A program made the translations under genes and the position numbers. A DNA stretch of 64,000 nucleotides from Deinococcus ruber. GTDB taxonomy: Bacteria; Deinococcota; Deinococci; Deinococcales; Deinococcaceae. The notes beneath the pieces are model-generated. The model was given only the letters and a program-made list of their open reading frames with translations. It did not search any database and was not told the DNA's origin. Shown here in pieces: positions 19,601 to 25,873 of this stretch (position 1 is its first letter; each line of letters begins with the position of its first letter). The DNA lies in NCBI RefSeq assembly GCF_014648095.1, contig NZ_BMQL01000023.1, forward strand, positions 1 through 64,000, read 5' to 3'.

Positions 19601-19999
19601 ATCCAGTGGCACGTGGCCGCCTTGCCGGTTGTTCAGGGCGATCAGACCGCGCTCACCCAGGTGATGACGCAGTTCATCGAGAATGCCCTGAAGTTCACCC
19701 GGACCCGCGATCCCGCGGTCATCCGCGTGTACGCCGCCGATCAGGGTGACACCTGGGGCGTGTTTGTGCAGGACAATGGCGTGGGGTTCGATCCCCGCTA
19801 CCGGGAGCGGCTGTTCAACCTGTTCCAGCGGCTGCATTCCGCGCAGGAAGTCACCGGAACGGGTGTGGGACTGGCGAGCGTCCGCCGCCTTATCCTCAAG
19901 CACGGCGGTCAGGTCTTCGCCGAAGGGCACGTCGAGCAGGGCGCGACATTTGGATTCAGCCTCCCCAAAGGCACCCCCCGCAACACCCGAACGCCTTGA
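16667..19999 (+). CDS. Sensor histidine kinase with five GAF domains
   Basis: A soluble 1110-residue kinase with no transmembrane segment. GAF-type units lie at roughly residues 28-165, 204-358, 383-528, 545-698 and 709-855. The last two are clearly duplicates (TRFTEAVG...DVQVLVQQAITLL and DRGIF.AV.RSL.LAL appear in both), and the second shares the same frame of motifs. HisKA follows with SHDLRTPVRHM (His about 891), then HATPase_c with an N box (ENALKF, about 1004), DNGVGF and GTGVGLAS. No receiver domain or response regulator is adjacent, so the partner is unknown. None of the GAF domains shows a phytochrome-type Cys or PRxSF motif, so it is not a recognisable bilin photoreceptor. Its start follows a -10-like box by only 5 nt. 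Confidence 0.9.
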   Translation: MQPLPDASSGASSALTPHLQQGVQALAAARTQAEMLDATLRPAIEALGALAGAVLLIDEDAQSLRMAGHVGYDPGTLTIWQDGPIDDAVPAADVLRTRQARYFEHAGALNAAYPELEARTGAVPAVASAVLPLFLDGRPLGSLVLDFREPHVFTPDERAFLRTLAAHCILALDRTGALQRVTQQLEARDRTRAEESRAHDAFIAFTEAVGSELDLPALVRQAIVVLQHRFPEASVGYYEEDRQRSVWTARIWSDDVDPVTAAVISAGLPADLPMFAQLLQHRQPVFADTWNDAPAAHDVDAQAYGAVVNYPLTVNEALHAVLSIAFRGHHPWTEADRALVRGVGRGLNVALERTHTARQLMLQNAELQARTQALAAFADLTRDLALTTDPLLLIRRAQEIVMSMLADGAALYYVPEGDRWHNHSQHGDLHSPALQAAVDAGLPLNETRNLLTPWTTGQPHFQNVYDQTTDQLANVEHIGATATLPLRIGGSVIGVLAFVLFHQRAWSSVDRVLLETAVQSLELALDRAAKTRTLEEERVALQAFMRFTEVVGSDTDVQVLVQQAITLLEETRLVDVTYFERDGDLFKVRSWSTGFPLALLTRLQAGFPTTQPGFARAQQARQAVFEDHWDAVGRGIPEGAQHGVLAIQPFFEGQEMTSVLVMGSRTSVTWSERDRGIFRAVGRSLELALDRAAKTRRLEEERTALEAFTRFTEAVGTQSDVQVLVQQAITLLHETCAVDVAHFQREGELFKVTAWSDSADPALLPLLQHGFLLRDSSIAQVLRQNIAAFIDHWNDTGLLIAESGIYQAVAGYPYFVDGELERVLMIGSLTSATWDDRTRGIFPAVCRSLDVALQRATQTQLLRAQRDALAARTQELSIATEELEVFSYSVSHDLRTPVRHMLGFLQLARKALDGQLDARSARYLDVVGQAGQQMNALIDALLDVSRTARQPLNMTAVDLNRVLQHIQHTLTPDLLTRNIQWHVAALPVVQGDQTALTQVMTQFIENALKFTRTRDPAVIRVYAADQGDTWGVFVQDNGVGFDPRYRERLFNLFQRLHSAQEVTGTGVGLASVRRLILKHGGQVFAEGHVEQGATFGFSLPKGTPRNTRTP

Positions 20000-20149
20000 A
20001 CTGGGCAAGCGGGTCGCCGTGTACACGCCGCGACGACGCTGGCTCCAGGAGCCGGTGGCACACTCGACAGCAACGTGTGCAGCGGACCGAGTCAAGGAAG
20101 ATGCTCAGAGAACGATTGGGACGGCGCTTCGCTGGACAGCACCAGGTGT

Positions 20150-20180
<31 letters not shown>

Positions 20181-20190
20181 CACAGTCAGC

Positions 20191-20638
20191 AAAGCTGGAA
20201 AAAAGGGGGCGCTCGACCATGCGTGGCCCGGCATCAACTGTGGAGGACGAAACAGCAAGATCCACATACTGACCGAGGGGAAACGCCGCGCGTCGGACGT
20301 GCTGGTGTCTGAGGGTCAGGCCAGCGACCCGACCTACCTGCTGCCCCTGCTCGATGAGGTCCGCATCGGGCCGCCCTCGGAAGCGTCCGCCGATGGTACG
20401 CGTCGATCGTGCGGATGGTGCACGGAAGGACCGTCAGCAACTGCGGAAGCGCACGATCGACGGTGTTTGTCCTGAACGCGAGGATGCGAAGAAGGCACGG
20501 CTGAAGAAGGGCCGCCAGGTGGTGGAAAACAACATCAATCGGTTCAAGGATTTCAGAGCGCTGGCTACCCGCTACCAAACGCGTGGACACCCGTTTTTCG
20601 CCGCTGTCCACGTTGCTTGCAGCGTCCTCTGGCTCTGA
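20191..20638 (+). pseudogene. IS5-family transposase remnant
   Basis: Pieces of an IS5/IS427-like transposase are legible: [22 protein letters not shown], then [28 protein letters not shown], a frame disruption, and the C-terminal part [28 protein letters not shown] (the family's VVERCFNRLK-like signature). The N-terminal third is absent and at least one frameshift and a gap are present. It is not expected to be active. It lies between the five-GAF kinase and the GGDEF gene. Confidence 0.75.
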
Positions 20639-20746
20639 AAACTCAGCCAGACAGATCCTAGCGAGCATCAACGTCGTGCTGAGCAATCACCACATATCAC
20701 TAAAACACCCCACCTGTTTTGATGAGAAACGGTTACCGTGAGATGA

Positions 20747-21841
20747 ATGTCCCCTCTTCGAGCGGTAATCACCCAGAGAGCGGCGATGATGCGCCGTTCA
20801 GACGACAGAGAACGGTGGATGATCGTTGGCCTGGCACTGCTGGTGGAGGTAATTCAGATTCTCCTGGCCGTACTGCTGTCGCTGGATCCCCAGCAGCACG
20901 CCCGCGTGCGACCCGCCGAGTTCGGGGTCGGTATCGGCTTGGCCTTTGTGCTGCTGGCCCTATGGCCGGGTCTTCAGCTGCAGGTGGTGCGGCAAGCGGG
21001 GGTGGGAATCCTGCTGCTGTGGTTCGGCATGAACACGCTCCACGTGATCATCACCCACCGGGCCATCACCTCCGGCCTGCTGCTGCACCTGGTGCTGGTG
21101 GCGCTCTTCGCCTTTACCTGGACGCCTGCCCGCTGGGCCACCGGCCTGATCACAGCGGCGTATGCCCTGCTGATCGGAGCCAATACCGTCTCACAGACCC
21201 AGGATCCTGTCGGTGTCATCCTGATTGGTCCGGTGCTGCTGCTGATCTGGTATTTGGCTCAGCACGGCTGGACGATCCGGACAGAACGCCGTCGCCTTGA
21301 GGAACTGACAGATATCGCCTACCTCGATCCCCTCACAGGGTTGCTCAACCGCCGCTCCGGCTGGATGCGCCTGGCTGAACTGGCGGACGCCTGGCAGAGC
21401 GACCCTCAACGCCTCGCCGTCGTGATGCTGGACCTCGATCACTTCAAAGCGATCAATGACGCGGGCGGACACGACCATGGCGACGCGATCCTGAAAGCGA
21501 TCGCAGCGACGCTGATGGCGACTGTGCGGCATCAGGACGTGGTCATTCGCTGGGGGGGTGAAGAATTTCTGGTGATCCTGGTCAGCACAGGACACGAACC
21601 GGGGGACGCCCAGCACATCACCGAGCGCCTGCTGGAGGCGGTACGGACCCTCCAGCTTCCAGGCACGGTGAAGGTGACCATGAGCGCAGGGATCGCGACG
21701 CTGAAAGAATCGAGGAGCCTGAAAGGCGTCATTGCGCTGGCCGACTTGCGGCTGTATGAAGCCAAGGCAAGTGGGCGAGACCGAACTGTCTCCGTTGGGC
21801 CACAACGGCCCGAGCATGTCGTGCTTGCTCCTCCTTCTTAA
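20747..21841 (+). CDS. Membrane-bound diguanylate cyclase (GGDEF)
   Basis: Makes cyclic-di-GMP from two GTP. The 364-residue product has about five or six hydrophobic helices in residues 20-185, of an unassigned membrane sensor type, then a GGDEF domain: DPLTGLLNRRSG, VVMLDLDHFKAINDAGGHDHGD and the active-site RWGGEEF. RHQD sits five residues before GGEEF, matching the RxxD product-inhibition site. Alternative starts at 20786/20789 (MMRRSDD) are possible and have a GAGAG upstream. Two HD-GYP proteins in the window could degrade the product. The gene ends shortly before a strong bidirectional hairpin. Confidence 0.93.
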   Translation: MSPLRAVITQRAAMMRRSDDRERWMIVGLALLVEVIQILLAVLLSLDPQQHARVRPAEFGVGIGLAFVLLALWPGLQLQVVRQAGVGILLLWFGMNTLHVIITHRAITSGLLLHLVLVALFAFTWTPARWATGLITAAYALLIGANTVSQTQDPVGVILIGPVLLLIWYLAQHGWTIRTERRRLEELTDIAYLDPLTGLLNRRSGWMRLAELADAWQSDPQRLAVVMLDLDHFKAINDAGGHDHGDAILKAIAATLMATVRHQDVVIRWGGEEFLVILVSTGHEPGDAQHITERLLEAVRTLQLPGTVKVTMSAGIATLKESRSLKGVIALADLRLYEAKASGRDRTVSVGPQRPEHVVLAPPS

Positions 21842-21908
21842 GGAGCGTTGCGTAAAAACAGAACGACCTCACTCGACGCTGAAAAGCGTTCACACGTCGT
21901 ACCAAACC

Positions 21909-21957
21909 CCCCAGCGGCCGTTCAGGTTCAGTGTCTGAACCTGAACGGCCGCTGGGG
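21909..21957. terminator. Perfect 23-bp stem between convergent genes
   Basis: The arms 21909-21931 and 21935-21957 are exact reverse complements with a 3-nt loop (TGT). The arm begins CCCCAGCGGCCGTTCAGG. It lies between the GGDEF gene (+) and the DUF4384 gene (-), so it can end both. No T-tract follows on either side, and the perfect symmetry is unusual for a simple intrinsic terminator. Confidence 0.7.
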
Positions 21958-22000
21958 TGAGGAGGTGAAGCCCAATGACTTCAGTGGAGGCTTTCCCGGT

Positions 22001-22918
22001 TCAGTTGGTCCGCACCACGCTGACCTCGACGCGGCCACTGGTGTTCTTGATGTTCAGCACGGCCTTGCCCATATCGCCCGAAAAGTGCGCGATGGCCGAG
22101 GTTCCGGTGATGGTCTGATCGTCCTGAGCGTAGCCCATATTGACGAGTTGCCCGCTGTAGTACTTCAGCAGCGTCTCGACCTGGGTATCCGAGTGGAATA
22201 CGTAGCCCGCACCGTTTTGCACAGTCACAGGGCGTGCGTACGTGGCCCCGGTGTACGGCTGAAGTGTGATCGTGGTCGTCTGCGTGGTGGTCGTGGTCGT
22301 CGTGCTGGTATTCGTATTGGTCGCAGCTGGTGTCGCGGCTGTCTGCGTATCGGGCTTGGCAACGACGTTGATGAAGGCCACGTCACTCGACCAGGTCTTC
22401 TGAGGAACCGGGCTCACCACAATCGAGAGGGCCTGCGCCAGTTGCTGCTGGCCCTTGACTTTGACGGCAGCGAACTTCTCGTTGGATTTATACGCTGAGA
22501 GCGTTGCCAGATCGAGTTTGGTGGTACTTGCAATCGCCAGCACCTTGGTAATACCGAGCGAACCGGCGACATTATAGGTAAATGTATCGTTGGTGCCCGG
22601 GAACGACTTGACGACCCCAGCCTTGATAAAGTTCGCACCGCTGTTGTACGCATTCGGAAGAATCTGATCGATGCTGCCGTCTGCCTCGACGCTGAACAGA
22701 TACACGTAAGCATCCTGATCGACCGAGACAAACAGCCGAATCTTGTCACCGGTCACGTAATCCGGCGTCTTTTTTCCAGTAGGATCACGGTCAGTCCACA
22801 CACTCACCTGAGCGTCAGCTTTCACCGGATTGACAATGATGCTCTGCGCTGTAATTTTCGGGGCTGCCGCTGCAACAGAGAGGCCCAGTGCCAGAGAAAG
22901 AGGAAGGAGTGATTTCAT
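22001..22918 (-). CDS. Exported DUF4384-domain protein
   Basis: A 305-residue protein with a cleavable signal peptide (MKSLLPLSLALGLSVAAAAP). Residues of about 35-110 fit DUF4384 (VSVWTDRDPTG..., GDKIRLFVSVDQDAYVYLFS, DGSIDQILPN). A Thr/Asn-rich linker (about 200-222, with runs of T) separates a second C-terminal domain of about 80 residues. DUF4384 proteins occur in many Deinococcus genomes, often as cell-surface or S-layer-associated proteins, but their function is not established. The gene is convergent with the GGDEF gene and transcribed in the same direction as blh/bop, from which 445 bp separate it. Confidence 0.8.
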   Translation of the reverse strand: MKSLLPLSLALGLSVAAAAPKITAQSIIVNPVKADAQVSVWTDRDPTGKKTPDYVTGDKIRLFVSVDQDAYVYLFSVEADGSIDQILPNAYNSGANFIKAGVVKSFPGTNDTFTYNVAGSLGITKVLAIASTTKLDLATLSAYKSNEKFAAVKVKGQQQLAQALSIVVSPVPQKTWSSDVAFINVVAKPDTQTAATPAATNTNTSTTTTTTTQTTTITLQPYTGATYARPVTVQNGAGYVFHSDTQVETLLKYYSGQLVNMGYAQDDQTITGTSAIAHFSGDMGKAVLNIKNTSGRVEVSVVRTN

Positions 22919-23363
22919 AGGGGCACCGTACTGCCTGTTCCTGACTCGGAACTACGAAGGTTCTCAGGATATGTTTATGTACGCCACAGACGATTGAGAG
23001 CTGTTGTACAGCGGAGTTGGCCTTGAGATGACCTGCTGAGGCCACAGAACCGTCCGAATGCTGCGCGTTACGAGAAGAATCGGTATCGGTGCGCGATGTG
23101 TGAACATGGGCTTCATTGCTTCTTGCATCCCATGACCTGAGAACTCAAGCTGGGGACGATTGCCACCATAAGTGAGCTGCGTGTCGGCACTGGCGCATGC
23201 CCAGGCCCGGGAGGGAAGACAGACCAGCCGAAGCCAGAACGGTGATAGAGCATCCGCGTGAATCAACAACGGTGGCAGTCTGGTTTCCGGGTCAGTCATG
23301 GTTGATCAGCTTCTCCAGACAGCAGAGGCAACTGCCCGTGTCGGCTCCCGGTGCTGCCACGGT
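22919..23363. other. Intergenic region between blh end and DUF4384 gene
   Basis: It holds the promoter region of the DUF4384 gene and the 3' flank of blh. No open frame with motif support is seen. No strong hairpin with a T-run was recognised after the blh stop at 23364. Confidence 0.4.
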
Positions 23364-24389
23364 TCAATCACTTCGGGGCACGGTCGTCCTGCTGAGTCCC
23401 ATGCACGCGACCAGCACGGCATGGGGAACCGTCAGAGCCGCAATCAACGCCAGGTAGAGAGCAGTGAACGTCTCGACACTCAGCAGGCGCGGAGCTGCCC
23501 AGCACGCCACCGCCAGCAGCAGACCCAGCGCCACCACCGTGATGGGCAGCAGCTCGGCCACCAGACGAAGTACCCGGGATGTTCCGCGAGCCTTGCGGGT
23601 GTCAGGCATGTCCAGCAAACGTTGGAGATGCCTCCAGGCGTGCCACATCGAGAAGTACGCGCCGATGGACAGGGGCGCTGGAACAAGCGAGAAGACCAGC
23701 AGCAGCACGCCCGTTTCGGTCAGTTCCAGCGCTGGTCGACGACTCGATACCAGGACGTCCCAGACATAGGCGATCAGCAGGCCCAGAAACACGGCCGTCA
23801 ACCCCAACCCAACGCCCGGTGGCAGCAACGGGCCGACTGGACCGGAACGGCCAACGACTCGATCGATGCCAGCGGCGAGCCGTGCGAACCAGTCGGGAAA
23901 CACCAGCAGGGGCAGCAGGATCGGGAGGCTGCCGCGTGTCAGCAGGGTCAGCGGCGCGCTCCAGAACCCCGCCCTGCGTCGCCCCTGAAAGACTTCCAGG
24001 TGGTACAGATCTCCCTGCCCCCAGTGCAGCAGCGAAAGCAGCAGAAACCCCCAGAAGATGACGTGCGGCGCTAACCACCACACGCTGAATGTCAGCGCGG
24101 CACCCAACGCGTAGGCAGTGATGTACCCGCCAATGCCCCACGCGGTCTGCGCCCACCCCCACCCCAGGCGAATCGGCAGCCGGTGATCCAGGGCCCCGTG
24201 AGGAATACCGAACAGCACGGTGCTGACCAGCAGCGGCACATACACGGCCCGTTCAAGCACCCCTGGCGCTACGTTCCATACGACCAGCAGCAGGAGCAGA
24301 CTCACGACCGGCACGCCTTCGGCAGCCTTCAGCCGAAGGGGGAACGTACCGAGCGGAGGACGACCAGGGAGGCTGGGAGTGGCTTTCAT
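23364..24389 (-). CDS. blh: Brp/Blh-family beta-carotene 15,15'-dioxygenase
   Basis: Integral membrane enzyme that cleaves beta-carotene into two retinals, the chromophore for the rhodopsin encoded just upstream. The 341-residue, strongly hydrophobic product has the family's iron-ligand histidines: GIPHGALDH (His64, His69), LLHWGQGDLYH (His122, His130), MWHAWRH (His250, His254) and VPHAVL (His323). The ATG at 24389 has AGGAG about 8 nt upstream. It starts 79 bp after the rhodopsin stop in the same direction, so bop-blh is an operon, with a 10-bp-arm hairpin between the two. No carotenoid synthesis genes are in the window, so beta-carotene must come from elsewhere in the genome. Confidence 0.93.
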   Translation of the reverse strand: MKATPSLPGRPPLGTFPLRLKAAEGVPVVSLLLLLVVWNVAPGVLERAVYVPLLVSTVLFGIPHGALDHRLPIRLGWGWAQTAWGIGGYITAYALGAALTFSVWWLAPHVIFWGFLLLSLLHWGQGDLYHLEVFQGRRRAGFWSAPLTLLTRGSLPILLPLLVFPDWFARLAAGIDRVVGRSGPVGPLLPPGVGLGLTAVFLGLLIAYVWDVLVSSRRPALELTETGVLLLVFSLVPAPLSIGAYFSMWHAWRHLQRLLDMPDTRKARGTSRVLRLVAELLPITVVALGLLLAVACWAAPRLLSVETFTALYLALIAALTVPHAVLVACMGLSRTTVPRSD

Positions 24390-24445
24390 CTGCTGCTCTC
24401 CTGTGTCGCCCAGCTGAAAAAGGCGCGACCTGCCCGGTACAGCTG

Positions 24446-24468
24446 GCCTGCCTGCGTGGCAGGCAGGC
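24446..24468 (-). promoter_or_regulatory. Hairpin between rhodopsin stop codon and blh
   Basis: GCCTGCCTGC (24446-24455) and its exact complement (24459-24468) with a 3-nt loop start directly at the rhodopsin stop codon on the leftward transcript. There is no T-run directly after it, although GCCTTTTTC occurs about 25 nt further on. It may stabilise the bop mRNA or partially terminate, lowering blh relative to the rhodopsin. Confidence 0.55.
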
Positions 24469-25350
24469 TCAATCGGCGGCGCTGGACTTGAGACCTGCGA
24501 CCACAGGCGGCGTGGAAATCAGATCGTCATCCTCACTCAGTCCCAGATCCTGGCGCGTTTTGGTGATCGCGATGGCATAGGCCAGCAATCCGAAGATCGG
24601 CTTTGCCAGCACGTCAGCGATGGTATAGCCGATCTGCACGCCAATCACCGCGTCACCGCCGGTAATGCCGAGCATCGGCAACGCGTAGGCGACCGGGTAC
24701 ACGCCCCACGAGAACAACAGCAGCAGCTTCATATTGCGCGAGTACAGCTGCACTTTCGGCTTCTGGCGGGCAGCGGCGCGGCCCAGTTCACCCCACAGCA
24801 GCCAGAGAATGTACACGAACGGTACGGTGCTGGCCAGACCCCACCAGAACCGGGCGGTCAGTGAACCGATTTCTCCTGGGTATCCCAGGGCGATCATCAG
24901 CGCGGACGCGATCACCATCCGCCAGATCAGGCTGCGGCTCTGAACGGCGGGCAAGGCCAGGACCGCCACGGTTTCAAGCAGCAGCAGCGGTACGGTAAGC
25001 AGCCAGTCGACGTAACGGTAGGCGTCGTTGAAGGGGTGGCTGCTGAAGACGTAGGCACCGTCTTTCAGGGTATACGCTGCGTCCCAGCTGTTGAAGATTC
25101 GCAGGTAGTGATAGCCGGCAATACTGACAACCAGGCCAGACACCAGCATGGCGATCCGGTATTTCGGGCCAACCTCCGAGCGGGAAACGAAGAAAAAGAT
25201 CGCGGCGGCTCCCATCGCCGCGATGGCAAAGGAGAAGAAGTTGTACACCGTCGAGAACTGGCCCGACGTCAGGGTGGCGGGCGCTACATTCTGGGCCAGT
25301 CCAAGGCCAGAAAGTAGCACCAGCAGGGGCGCGATACGAACAAGGATCAC
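24469..25350 (-). CDS. Proton-pumping rhodopsin (xantho/proteorhodopsin type)
   Basis: Seven-helix retinal protein, a light-driven outward proton pump. The start is taken at the GTG at 25350 because AGGAG lies 5 nt upstream; a TTG at 25371 is also in frame. Numbered from the GTG, helix C reads YRYVDWLLTVPLLLLE: Arg112, proton acceptor Asp115, Thr119 and carboxylic donor Glu126, the DTE motif of proton pumps. Helix G has Asp246 and the retinal Lys250 (ADVLAKPIFG). His81 in helix B (AGYHYLRI) matches the conserved counterion partner. The residue eight after Asp115 is Leu, as in green-absorbing proteins. Gly171 (FWWGLASTVPF) aligns with the glycine that makes room for a carotenoid antenna in xanthorhodopsin. 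The N-terminal hydrophobic segment ending LGLAQ may be a cleaved signal. Confidence 0.95.
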   Translation of the reverse strand: MILVRIAPLLVLLSGLGLAQNVAPATLTSGQFSTVYNFFSFAIAAMGAAAIFFFVSRSEVGPKYRIAMLVSGLVVSIAGYHYLRIFNSWDAAYTLKDGAYVFSSHPFNDAYRYVDWLLTVPLLLLETVAVLALPAVQSRSLIWRMVIASALMIALGYPGEIGSLTARFWWGLASTVPFVYILWLLWGELGRAAARQKPKVQLYSRNMKLLLLFSWGVYPVAYALPMLGITGGDAVIGVQIGYTIADVLAKPIFGLLAYAIAITKTRQDLGLSEDDDLISTPPVVAGLKSSAAD

Positions 25351-25437
25351 GAGGTCTCCTCGCAGACTCAAGGCAGCTCAGAGAGCGCCCGGAGCGAACG
25401 CTTCGCTTCAGGACTCTGTTTCCTTTCAGTCTTGCGT

Positions 25438-25501
25438 GTTCATGGTAGGAAGATAAGGAAGCGTTCATATCGTCTGTTCATACAATGTTCATTTAAATGA
25501 A
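25438..25501 (-). promoter_or_regulatory. GTTCAT repeats and 14-bp palindrome upstream of the rhodopsin gene
   Basis: GTTCAT occurs four times in direct orientation at 25438, 25463, 25476 and 25487. The last copy overlaps a perfect 14-bp palindrome TTCATTTAAATGAA (25488-25501). All lie 88-151 bp upstream of the rhodopsin start in the AT-rich part of the spacer. This arrangement suggests a multi-site regulator binding region. No convincing -35/-10 pair could be fixed. Confidence 0.5.
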
Positions 25502-25873
25502 TCGGAACGTACACAAAAAGTGTATTGAGCCATTCGTTTATCTTTGATGGGCATCCGTTTTTTACTGAGGCCTGTTCTTTTAGTTGGAAGGACAGCCAGA
25601 AAGTCATTGGCGGGACGTACAGGCGGCACGACTCGACCAGCCCGCCTGAGCCGTCAGCGTGCCGCGCTGCTTTTGGGATGAGCACCACCGAACTCGGTCC
25701 CGAGCATCGCGTGATCAAGGGCCTGCCAGATCAGTTCGTCTGGCAACAGGTTTCTCTCAGCTGGGGCACCCGCACAATCCCATTACCTTCAACCCCTGCA
25801 TCTACGGGTGTATTCGCCACCTTCGCCTTCCTCTGGGTCAGCAGTCACTTCGGCGTTGACACCGGTTGCCTGC
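25502..25873. other. Spacer between the rhodopsin promoter and the GAF kinase
   Basis: This is upstream of the leftward rhodopsin operon and downstream of the leftward GAF kinase. A + strand frame of about 127 codons starts at 25525 but has no motif, runs into the kinase gene on the other strand, and has no ribosome binding site. I consider the region non-coding. Confidence 0.45.
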
